Shown here piece by piece: positions 9,089-16,136 of a DNA stretch of 64,000 nt (positions within the stretch are counted from its first letter, which is position 1; each line of letters opens with the position of its first letter). The notes beneath the pieces were generated by a model. The model saw only the letters and a list, made by a program, of their open reading frames with translations, had not been told where the DNA came from and did no database searches. The position numbers and the translations under genes are program-made. Source of the stretch: Bacillus renqingensis (GTDB lineage: Bacteria > Bacillota > Bacilli > Bacillales > Cytobacillaceae); assembly GCF_016464375.1 (NCBI RefSeq), contig NZ_JADDIU010000009.1, positions 1 through 64,000 of the forward strand. The letters run 5' to 3'.

Positions 9089-10087
9089 TTATAGTGTTGG
9101 TTTTTTTCGGGGAAACATGATTGGTAGATTGTGGTTAGGGTTGTGATAAATGCGATGTTTTCTCGTTCCAGTACAAGGGAAATTTAATAAAGAAAAAATG
9201 TAAGTTGCTGTTCTTGGGGAGGGGATATGCAGGAATCTACATAATTCAGCGTTGGAAATGGTGGTATTATAAATTAAAAAATAGTCATTTATAGCTTTAA
9301 GATAAGCATCGTGTGAGACAAAATGGCAATGTGGGCAAATCCAATTCATCCTGTTAAAGATCATCGGGAGGTGTAAACAGTTAGGACAATGTACCCCTGT
9401 AAGTATATCGAGTGGATCAACAGCAAACATTTCTAGAATGTCGTATTCATTTGGGGTATGACTGTTTAAAAGAATTCTGATTATATTTTCAATCGTCTGT
9501 TGACTTAGAATGTTCCGTTTATATTTTTTTTGAGTAGCTTCGATGATCTCTAATAAGTCCCCTACTTTATAAATCCTCTTATAAGCTTCTGAATAATCTG
9601 GGCTTATAATCACCTCAGTTGACGGTTTGGATACTACTACAAAAAATTCAGTTGGGATAGGTGGAATTTGGTATTGCTCAAGAAAGTAATTTAATAATAG
9701 TTTGTGCCGATTTGCCTGTGAAATAGGGTTCTCATATACTTCCCGATTACCATTAAATACTTGAATCATTTGATTTTTTTCAATATGGAGTGTCCCGGAG
9801 TGATTTTTCCCTTCAAGTATGAGGTTAAGTTTTTCCGAAAGAAGGAAGGCGTCAATTTGGAAAAACCCATTTCCATATGGCAGGCGAAGATCATGGAAAA
9901 TGTGATACTTTTGATTAGGAATTTGCTGTAGATAATAGTTCATTGCCTTTTCGCCATTGTAGCCAGATCTCAACGATTTGATTTTCATTTTAATTCCAGG
10001 AATAGAACGATGGTTCTCTGGTAATCTTCCTTCAACTGCCTCGGCTTGTAATAACAGTTTAGGGGGCAAAATTTCTTTTTCAAACAA
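9089..10087 (-). CDS. NERD-domain protein with zinc-ribbon tail
   Basis: A 332-residue protein. Residues about 30-150 match the nuclease-related domain (NERD): SGYNGEKAMNYYL, HIFHDLRLPYGNGFFQIDAFLLS, LILEGKNHSGTL, with the E/D-x(n)-E-x-K endonuclease-like pattern (ID... EGKN). The C-terminus has CPNCLHLPMIFNRMNWICPHC, a zinc ribbon. NERD proteins are presumed DNA-processing enzymes but their role in Bacillus is unknown. The start is TTG at 10087, supported by GAGGAGG seven bases upstream. Downstream of its start lies the long phased repeat array. Confidence 0.8.
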   Translation of the reverse strand: MFEKEILPPKLLLQAEAVEGRLPENHRSIPGIKMKIKSLRSGYNGEKAMNYYLQQIPNQKYHIFHDLRLPYGNGFFQIDAFLLSEKLNLILEGKNHSGTLHIEKNQMIQVFNGNREVYENPISQANRHKLLLNYFLEQYQIPPIPTEFFVVVSKPSTEVIISPDYSEAYKRIYKVGDLLEIIEATQKKYKRNILSQQTIENIIRILLNSHTPNEYDILEMFAVDPLDILTGVHCPNCLHLPMIFNRMNWICPHCHFVSHDAYLKAINDYFLIYNTTISNAELCRFLHIPSPRTATYIFSLLNFPCTGTRKHRIYHNPNHNLPIMFPRKKPTL

Positions 10088-10224
10088 AAAAATTCCTCCT
10101 CAATATCTTTTTACTGTTTAATTTCTCCGGAAATGTTGTTATTCCTTCCATTAACACGTTTTTAATTTATGAACGTTTTATGTCTAAACTTATAGCTTTT
10201 CTTGTTTGAAAATTAGGTTTTTGA

Positions 10225-10985
10225 ATCTCCTTTCTACAAAAATGGTGGATCTATCTACAAATTCTGGGCCTCTTTCTACAATTTTCCCGCTCCTATCTAC
10301 AATTTTTGGAACTTACTGGAGTTTTTACAATTTCTATAGCTCCTTTCTACAAAAATGACGGCTCTATCTACAATTTCCAGGCCTCTTTCTACAATTTTCC
10401 CGCTCCTCTCTACAATTTTTGGAACTTACTGGAGTTTTTACAATTTCTATAGCTCCTTTCTACGAAAATGACGGCTCTATCTACAAATTCTGGGCCTCTT
10501 TCTACAATTTTTCTGCTCCTATCTACATTTTTTAGAATTTACTGGAATTTGCGCAATTTCTATAGCTCCTTTCTACGAAAATGACGGCTCTATCTACAAA
10601 CTCTGGGCCTCTTTCTACAATTTTTCTGCTCCTATCCACAATTTTTGGTGCTTACTGGAATTTTTACAATTTCTATAGCTCCTTTCTACAAAAATGACGG
10701 CTCTCTCTACAATTTCCAGGCCTCGTTCTACAATTTTTCTGCTCCTATCTACATTTTTTAGAATTTACTGGAATTTGCGCAATTTCTATAGCTCCTTTCT
10801 ACAAAAATGACGGCTCTATCTACAATTTCCAGGCCTCTTTCTACAATTTTCCCGCTCCTATCTACAATTTTTGGTACTTAATGGAATTCATTCAATTTCT
10901 ATAGCTTATTTCTACAAAAAAGATAGCTCTATCTACAATTTTCAGGCCTCTTTCTACAAATTCCCCACCCTTATTTACAATTTTT
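10225..10985 (-). repeat. tandem array, 113-bp period with 21-bp sub-period
   Basis: The motif TCTACAA (TTGTAGA on the minus strand) begins at 10233, 10254, 10275 and 10296, then the block restarts at 10346, 10459, 10572, 10685, 10798 and 10911, exactly 113 bases apart each time. Within each block the steps are exactly 21 bases, with a 50-base tail that contains degenerate copies (TTTACAA, TTTCTATAG). Blocks are about 85-95% alike. The array fills the gap between a NERD gene and the fumarase terminator and contains no plausible gene. It is not a CRISPR: units are too short and gaps are not unique. A related array lies at 35225-35392. Confidence 0.9.
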
Positions 10986-10986
10986 A

Positions 10987-11014
10987 CAAAAAAAAAGACT
11001 CGCCGAAACGAGCC
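10987..11014 (-). terminator. terminator of the fumarase gene
   Basis: GGCTCG and CGAGTC pair around TTTCGG, followed on the minus strand by a run of nine T, right after the fumarase stop codon. Confidence 0.75.
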
Positions 11015-11023
11015 TACTTTCTC

Positions 11024-12568
11024 CTATTTAAAAACCGGTTCCTTAAATTGTGCTAGTTTTTCTAAAGAAGACTTTTCGACATCAGCATGAAGGCTGTTTC
11101 CGTGTGAGTCCATGGTAACGACCGCACGGAAGCCTTGTACACGAAGGTGCCACATCGCTTCTGGGATACCAAATTGTGTAAGGTCTACGCCTTCGACCGC
11201 TTTGATACAGTCAGCATAATATTGTGCTGCACCGCCGATGGCGTTCAAATAGACGCCGCCATGCTCTTGCAAGGCCGCCAAGGTACGAGGTCCCATACCG
11301 CCTTTACCAATCACCGCGCGGATGCCAAATTTCTTCATGATGTCGCCTTGGTATGGCTCTTCACGAATACTTGTCGTCGGGCCGGCTGCCTTTACATGCC
11401 AAACACCATCTTCATCCTTTAACATAACCGGACCACAGTGGTAAATGATTTGACCATTTAAATCCACCGGTGCATCGTTGTCCATTAAATATTTATGAAT
11501 CGCATCGCGGCCCGTATACATTAAACCATTTATTTCCACTACATCGCCAACTTTCAACGAACGAATCTGTTCTTCTGTAATGGGGGCTTGAAGAGAAATG
11601 ACTTCTTCTGAACGGGCAGCTGCTGTTTCTTTTTCTGCCTCACTCGTAGCAAAATCAATAAACTCCCCATCTTGGTATCCCCATTCAAGGATTTCACCAG
11701 TCTTAGCATCAATACTCACACCCATGCGGCGGAAGGCCCAGCAGTTATAGGCAACGGAAACATAGAAACTGGCCGGAATCCGGTGCATCACACCAATTTT
11801 ACAGCCTAACAGAGTCGCTTCACCACCGAAGCCCATTGTGCCAATGCCAAGTTTGTTGGCATTTTCCATAACATATTCTTCAAGCTTGCGCAGGTCTTCA
11901 TTTGGATTTACATCTTCAACAGGACGGAATAATTGCTCCTTGGCTAAATCATAGCCTGAGGAACGGTCTCCGCCAATGCCAACGCCGATGAATCCGGCAC
12001 TGCAGCCTTGACCTTGAGCCTGGTAAACAGAATGCATGATACATTTGCGAATGCCATCAAGGTCGCGCCCGGCACGTCCTAGTCCTTCTAGTTCACATGG
12101 CAGGCTGTATTGAATATTTTTATTTTCACAGCCGCCGCCTTTCAAAATTAACTGAACATCAATTTCGTCTTTTTCCCATTGCTCAAATTTTATAACAGGC
12201 AAACCTTCCCCAAGGTTATCACCGCTGTTTTTGCCTGTTAGGGAATCAACCGCATTTGGTCGTAATTTCCCATCCTTAGTCGCCTGAACAATCGCCTTTT
12301 TAATCGCTGCTTTTAGTTCTAACTGGTTTACCCCAACAGGTGTTTTAATTTTAAAGGTTGGTAACCCTGTATCCTGACAGATCGGTGACACTTGTTCGTC
12401 CGCCATTTTGATATTGTTCGTTATCGTTGCAAGGCTCATTGCCGCTCTTGTACCGGCATTTTCTTTTTCCTTTGCCGCCTTCACTGCCCGGCGAACGTCT
12501 TTCGGAAGCTTTGTAGACGTTTCAACAATCAGCTTGTACATGCTGTCTTCAAATTTTGCGATATTCAC
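11024..12568 (-). CDS. fumA: class I (iron-sulfur) fumarate hydratase
   Basis: A 514-residue protein that matches the oxygen-sensitive [4Fe-4S] fumarases: alpha domain with CQDTGLPTFKIKTPVG and GGGCENKN, the GFIGVGIGGDRSSGYDLAKEQLF signature, and a C-terminal beta domain (YTGRDAIHKYL, GPTTSIREEPYQGDIMKKF). It interconverts fumarate and malate in the TCA cycle in the cytoplasm. Most Bacillus species use the iron-free class II enzyme (citG), so this is an additional or alternative fumarase. The start is taken as GTG at 12568 because AAAGGGGAA lies just upstream; a GTG at 12595 has no ribosome site. Terminator directly downstream. Confidence 0.9.
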   Translation of the reverse strand: MNIAKFEDSMYKLIVETSTKLPKDVRRAVKAAKEKENAGTRAAMSLATITNNIKMADEQVSPICQDTGLPTFKIKTPVGVNQLELKAAIKKAIVQATKDGKLRPNAVDSLTGKNSGDNLGEGLPVIKFEQWEKDEIDVQLILKGGGCENKNIQYSLPCELEGLGRAGRDLDGIRKCIMHSVYQAQGQGCSAGFIGVGIGGDRSSGYDLAKEQLFRPVEDVNPNEDLRKLEEYVMENANKLGIGTMGFGGEATLLGCKIGVMHRIPASFYVSVAYNCWAFRRMGVSIDAKTGEILEWGYQDGEFIDFATSEAEKETAAARSEEVISLQAPITEEQIRSLKVGDVVEINGLMYTGRDAIHKYLMDNDAPVDLNGQIIYHCGPVMLKDEDGVWHVKAAGPTTSIREEPYQGDIMKKFGIRAVIGKGGMGPRTLAALQEHGGVYLNAIGGAAQYYADCIKAVEGVDLTQFGIPEAMWHLRVQGFRAVVTMDSHGNSLHADVEKSSLEKLAQFKEPVFK

Positions 12569-12701
12569 GAATCTGTTCCCCTTTCCCTTGTCCACTTCGT
12601 ACTTTATTTTTAATTTTACAACTATTCGATAGTGTTCATTATACTCCTATCAGCAACTGATTTAAAGGATAAGCTTGCAATCGATTACAGCGATGCCTGC
12701 G

Positions 12702-12732
12702 AAAAAAAGAAGCCTGTCATTAAACAGACTTC
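12702..12732 (-). terminator. terminator of the SE1561-family gene
   Basis: GAAGTCTGT and ACAGGCTTC pair with a GT/T mismatch, followed on the minus strand by seven T. The hairpin overlaps the stop of the preceding small gene. Confidence 0.65.
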
Positions 12733-12917
12733 TCCACCTCGCGGTTATTGAATTCGCGGCATTTTGATTCCATTTCATCAAGAATGGAAATTAACCGATC
12801 AATATCTTCAAGATCCGTATCTTCAGGATCAATTGCATCGAGTACGTCAATGAACATATTTAAACGTTGCTTTAAAAAACTTACTTGTGTATTTTTATCG
12901 TAGGTGGGGCTCCCCAT
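12720..12917 (-). CDS. SE1561-family small protein
   Basis: A 65-residue acidic helical protein (KNTQVSFLKQRLNMFIDVLDAIDPEDTDLEDIDRLISILDEMESKC). The pattern matches the conserved small SE1561 family of Bacillales, function unknown. The start is taken at ATG 12917, with AAAGGAG eight bases upstream; ATG 12935 is the alternative. It lies upstream of fumarase on the same strand but has its own terminator. Confidence 0.7.
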   Translation of the reverse strand: MGSPTYDKNTQVSFLKQRLNMFIDVLDAIDPEDTDLEDIDRLISILDEMESKCREFNNREVEKSV

Positions 12918-12979
12918 CTCCTTCGCTCCTTTCATTACCGTTTTTATCCTATCTAATTTTCACGGTTTTGGCAATGAAT

Positions 12980-13155
12980 TAAGGTGTCCGCCTAGCGGCA
13001 ACAAGCACAGGACGAGCCGGCTGGAAGGCTGTTCTTTAGCCTTCTTGAGGACCCACTTATAACCTCGAGCCGCTGGCGACTCCTCGAAAAAGCTATCACT
13101 TTTTCTTCGTACGATGCTGATGCTGTCGAAGCCTTCCTTGTGGAGAAAAAGACTC
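12980..13155. repeat. MITE-like composite repeat, copy 1
   Basis: The stretch contains GCCTAGCGGCAACAAGCAC, a GAAGGCTGTTCTTTAGCCTTC hairpin, CTCGAGCCGCTGGCG, and then a second module whose reverse complement recurs at about 34222-34285 (AAGGAAGGCTTCG... GCATCG... GATAGCTTTTTCGAGGA). It shares modules with the copies at 14444, 23475, 34215, 34346 and 59692. A 74-residue frame across it is a by-product of the repeat. Confidence 0.75.
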
Positions 13156-13178
13156 CCGCATAGAACGCATAGGAGTCC
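13145..13178 (-). terminator. terminator of yfkD
   Basis: GACTCC and GGAGTC form the base of a hairpin with TATGCG/TATGCG in the upper part, followed on the minus strand by TTTTTCTCC, just after the yfkD stop and merging with the repeat. Confidence 0.55.
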
Positions 13179-13194
13179 TCTCATCCTATAGAGA

Positions 13195-14004
13195 TTATCT
13201 TGGCCTTTCCGGGGCTACAAAACCAAACGAAACGTAGTCCTCTACAGGTATCCACGCGCCAATTCCTTGCGAGGTGACGTTTTTAATCACAATAAATTTA
13301 CGATTTCCTTTTAGCATTAAATAGACTTCTCCGTAGGTAACCTTCCCTTTTTCACTAATGGCAGGGGCATATGCGTAAAGATAACCTAAGCGCTTCGCCG
13401 GAATATTGTAAAAATGATCATTTTTTGTACCGGCACCGATTACCGTATCAAAGGTTAACGGAAGATTTGTCTTTTTCATTGCCTTTAACAGCATCATTTT
13501 CTTCACTTCTTCGGGGTTCGCAATTTTGGCTGTTAAACCGCCTCTAACGATTTTTTGTGACTCTTGGACATATTTGATTTTATAAGGCGAATTACCACCT
13601 CGATTATCATAATAATTCGTATTTATTTTTTGATACTCCCAATTTGGGGAGGTTTCAGAGGATTCATAATTCAATGCCCATTGCCCGAGATAGATGATAG
13701 CACGATAACCAACAGCAAACGGCGTGCTATTAATGCTGGTTTCATTAAGCATACGGATTAAATCTGGGTTTTCAATTTTTACCTTCGAAGAGTTAATCAG
13801 TTTTTTCGTCAGCTCACTCGGCTGCAGATATGGTAAATCCTCTGTAGAATTAGGATAAGTATTTTCCTTCGAAATACTACGAACAGATGCGGGAATTTGA
13901 TATTTTGCCGGCTCTTTTTTGGCAGGTCCCTTTTCAGCGAAGGCTACAGGAACAATCAGAAACATTAGAAGCAAAGCCATAGGGACTGAGATTATTTTTT
14001 TCAC
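13195..14004 (-). CDS. yfkD: YfkD-like exported protein
   Basis: A 269-residue protein with a cleavable signal peptide (MKKIISVPMALLLMFLIVPVAFAEK). The mature part starts Lys/Pro-rich (KGPAKKEPAKY) and then has a conserved globular domain (STPFAVGYRAIIYLGQWALNY, KIKYVQESQKIVRGGL, VIGAGTKNDHFYNIPAKRLGYLYAYAP). Length and position next to the Ca2+/H+ antiporter gene match B. subtilis YfkD, whose function is unknown. The ATG at 14004 follows AAAGGAGTTTAA. Confidence 0.8.
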   Translation of the reverse strand: MKKIISVPMALLLMFLIVPVAFAEKGPAKKEPAKYQIPASVRSISKENTYPNSTEDLPYLQPSELTKKLINSSKVKIENPDLIRMLNETSINSTPFAVGYRAIIYLGQWALNYESSETSPNWEYQKINTNYYDNRGGNSPYKIKYVQESQKIVRGGLTAKIANPEEVKKMMLLKAMKKTNLPLTFDTVIGAGTKNDHFYNIPAKRLGYLYAYAPAISEKGKVTYGEVYLMLKGNRKFIVIKNVTSQGIGAWIPVEDYVSFGFVAPERPR

Positions 14005-14153
14005 CGAGTTAAACTCCTTTCAGTTATGTCTGCTAGTAGTTTTTTCGGAGATATTAAATATTATCCATTAACAATCAAAGCATTTGAAATAATTTTGTAA
14101 AAAAGGCGGTCTCCCCCTTTTAAAAAAGTAACAAAACTGTAATAATTCGAACA

Positions 14154-14182
14154 TTTACAAAATTCTAATTACCATTTATAAT
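14154..14182 (+). promoter_or_regulatory. sigma-A promoter of a putative small RNA
   Basis: TTTACA at 14154-14159, 17 bases, then TATAAT at 14177-14182. It points away from yfkD into a region with no gene. Confidence 0.6.
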
Positions 14183-14189
14183 GTAGCTA

Positions 14190-14421
14190 ACCTTTCAAAA
14201 AGGAGGGCTGTAGTCAATCGGCTAACCATATCCATAACGAATAAGGAGGTTGGGGTTCTCACTTACATGACAGTCAACACTCGTGTTTGCCTTTTAGAAC
14301 AATAAAAACATGAAGGTTGGTGATTGATGGTCCCATAAAAAGCGGTTGATATTTACCCTATTATTGAATGAAACTAAAGATATTTAAAAGACTCTAAGCT
14401 GCCAAGCGTTAGAGTCTTTTT
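14190..14421 (+). ncRNA. putative small RNA, about 230 nt
   Basis: A near-consensus promoter (14154-14182) and an intrinsic terminator (14386-14421) bracket about 230 bases with no credible coding region; the best frame is 12 codons (MTVNTRVCLLEQ) with a distant AAGGAGG. The stretch contains two GGAGG-like segments (AAAAAGGAGGG and AAGGAGGTTGGGG) that could act as pairing or anti-SD sites. It matches no riboswitch class I know. It could be a trans-acting small RNA or a leader peptide transcript. Confidence 0.4.
14386..14421. terminator. intrinsic terminator
   Basis: AAAAGACTCTAA pairs with TTAGAGTCTTTTT around GCTGCCAAGCG; T-run on both strands, so it works for the plus-strand RNA and for transcription entering from chaA. 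Confidence 0.75.
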
Positions 14422-14443
14422 GGTAGTACCAGAATTTAGATCA

Positions 14444-14610
14444 TTCGACTTTGAGAATTGTCCAGCTCCAGCGCCCTAGCGGCTAGTGTCCTTCGCTCTC
14501 CGCCCTACGATAAGTCAACATCGGTTCGCTACGCTCACCGTGTTTCCTTTATCTCAGTTGGAGCGCTCCAGGCCATACGCCGCTGACCAGGGCGCTTGCG
14601 CTTTTCTTAT
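14444..14610. repeat. MITE-like composite repeat, copy 2
   Basis: Starts TTCGACTTTGAGAATTGTCCAGC and ends GGGCGCTTGCGCTTTTCTTAT, with internal CGCCCTACGATAAGTCAACA and TTTATCTCAGTTGGAGCGC. It is nearly identical to 34346-34514. The ends also occur, inverted, at 23475-23616, while the middle differs, so the ends define the family. Confidence 0.85.
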
Positions 14611-14650
14611 GTCAGGCACCATGTGAATTTTTCACATGGTGCCTGACACC
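14610..14650. repeat. GGTGTCAGGCACC palindrome, complete copy
   Basis: TGTCAGGCACCATGTGA, a five-base loop, then its reverse complement. It is fused directly to the preceding composite repeat and ends at the chaA stop codon, where it may also act as a terminator. The same hairpin recurs at 31683-31725. Confidence 0.8.
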
Positions 14651-15706
14651 TTAAATTAGATAGAACCCAATTCCCATGATGATATAGGCCGCTAGTAAGG
14701 TCAGTCCTTCAAACCAGTTGGTTTCACCATCGTTGGTGATGACGATGATGAGGAGGGCGGAGGAGGCCATGGCGATTAGTTCCTGCCAGGTGAAGAGGAG
14801 TGGCATGGACTTTTCGAATAACAATGAAATCAACACAAGGACAGGAGCAACGAACATGGCTATCTGTAAGGTGGAGCCGATGGCGATTTCAACAGCTACA
14901 TCCATTTTATTTTTCATCGCCATTAGCACAGCAGAAGCGTGTTCTGCGGCATTCCCGACGATTGCGACAATGATAATCCCGATAAACAATTCTGACCAGC
15001 CGAATGAATTGGCAACATATTCGAAAGTATGGACAAGATGCTCCGAAATATATCCAACGGCAAGGGTCGCTAATAATAACACCAAGAGTGCTCTCCCTTT
15101 CCCCCACTCCGGCTCCTCATTATGATGTTCAGTCTCTCCATCACTTTGGTACACGCCACGATGCGTGACCAGCTTGAAAAACAAGGCAGCCATATATAAT
15201 AATATCAGCGTAATGGAAATGCCAATGCTTAAGGATAATTTTTTCGTATCATTCATATCCATGGAAAAAACTTCAGGTATGACAAAAGCAACGATGATGG
15301 CAAACATTAACAACCCAGAATTATGACGGGCATCATATACATTAAATTTTTGCCTTTTAAATTTCACACCGCCGACAAAGAATGAAAGTCCGGCAACAAG
15401 CAGCAGGTTGCCTAAAACGGAACCTGTTAACGACGCAAGGACCACTCCTACTAAGCCCTCCTTTAACGCAAATAAGGAAATGATCAGCTCGACAGCATTT
15501 CCGAAGGTCGCATTGAGCAACCCGCCAATCCGCGGACCTGCCACAATCGCCAGGCTTTCCGTTGCCCTTCCCATATAACTGGATAAGGCAATAATCGTTA
15601 AACAGTAAAGAATAAATAATAGAATACTTGGCCAATGCATAAACGTGGCAATAATGGAAAGTGGTACGCCAATAAAGGTCATCAGCATAAAGAGTTTATT
15701 TGTCAA
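14651..15706 (-). CDS. chaA: Ca2+/H+ antiporter ChaA (YfkE-like)
   Basis: A 351-residue CaCA-family exchanger with about 11 membrane helices. The two signature alpha repeats are visible: GGLLNATFGNAVELIISLFALKEG and GIIIVAIVGNAAEHASAVLMAMKN, each with the G-N-A-x-E core that binds Ca2+. It exports calcium in exchange for protons. Position beside yfkD matches B. subtilis yfkE. The ATG at 15706 follows GGGAGCG. Transcription probably continues through or stops at the palindrome downstream. Confidence 0.92.
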   Translation of the reverse strand: MTNKLFMLMTFIGVPLSIIATFMHWPSILLFILYCLTIIALSSYMGRATESLAIVAGPRIGGLLNATFGNAVELIISLFALKEGLVGVVLASLTGSVLGNLLLVAGLSFFVGGVKFKRQKFNVYDARHNSGLLMFAIIVAFVIPEVFSMDMNDTKKLSLSIGISITLILLYMAALFFKLVTHRGVYQSDGETEHHNEEPEWGKGRALLVLLLATLAVGYISEHLVHTFEYVANSFGWSELFIGIIIVAIVGNAAEHASAVLMAMKNKMDVAVEIAIGSTLQIAMFVAPVLVLISLLFEKSMPLLFTWQELIAMASSALLIIVITNDGETNWFEGLTLLAAYIIMGIGFYLI

Positions 15707-15898
15707 TTAACATTCGCTCCCATAATTTATTTTTTTATCTTCTTTCACTTTTTCGCTAAGAAATTTACCACAACTTAATTGCTTAGGGCAACTTTTTTCT
15801 TGCATATATGGAATATACCCGTTACCTAGCTATATCATTTATTATTTTCATTTTCGGAAAAAGTACACAGACCCCTCCCAAAACATATTGTATAAATG

Positions 15899-15922
15899 GC
15901 TGTCATTATTTAATGACAGCTT
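15899..15922. terminator. hairpin between chaA and pfeT
   Basis: GCTGTCATTA and TAATGACAGC form a perfect stem with a two-base loop followed by TTTCTAGTTTTTT. It separates the divergent chaA and pfeT regulatory regions. Confidence 0.5.
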
Positions 15923-15988
15923 TCTAGTTTTTTAAGGGGATGAGATTGATTATTTTTATCATTTCCATTTAAAATAAATATTTTTAAA

Positions 15989-16003
15989 TAATAATGATTA
16001 TCA
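15989..16003 (+). promoter_or_regulatory. Fur-type box 1 upstream of pfeT
   Basis: TAATAATGATTATCA matches the 7-1-7 Fur consensus TGATAATnATTATCA in all but one position. It lies about 100 bases upstream of the pfeT -10 element. Confidence 0.7.
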
Positions 16004-16044
16004 ATGTGATTAAAGAGATTATCATATATATCAAATGATATACA

Positions 16045-16059
16045 TGAGTATCATTCTCA
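16045..16059 (+). promoter_or_regulatory. Fur-type box 2 upstream of pfeT
   Basis: TGAGTATCATTCTCA (reverse strand TGAGAATGATACTCA) agrees with the 7-1-7 Fur consensus at 12 of 14 positions. It lies 27 bases upstream of the -35 element, suited to activation rather than blocking. Confidence 0.55.
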
Positions 16060-16085
16060 ATTACAACAAATTTTATCAATTAAAA

Positions 16086-16114
16086 TTGACCGAATTTTTA
16101 TCTTGCGCTATAAT
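16086..16114 (+). promoter_or_regulatory. sigma-A promoter of pfeT
   Basis: TTGACC at 16086-16091, 17-base spacer, TATAAT at 16109-16114. The start codon is 22 bases downstream, preceded by AAGGGGGAG. Confidence 0.75.
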
Positions 16115-16136
16115 CTGATTCAAGGGGGAGAAACAA

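Noticed and set aside
10225..10985. Tandem array considered as CRISPR
   Set aside because: Units are 21 bases with no unique spacers, the larger unit is 113 bases and itself repetitive, and no cas gene is present.
10871..11056. 61-residue plus-strand frame near the array
   Set aside because: It is translated repeat plus the fumarase terminator, rich in Tyr/Phe from TCTACAA units, and has no ribosome site.
12960..13184. 74-residue minus-strand frame
   Set aside because: It lies entirely in a composite repeat and the yfkD terminator; no ribosome site or protein-like composition.
14190..14421. Manganese (yybP-ykoY) or T-box leader
   Set aside because: Conserved core sequences of these classes are absent, and no gene follows on the plus strand before the terminator.
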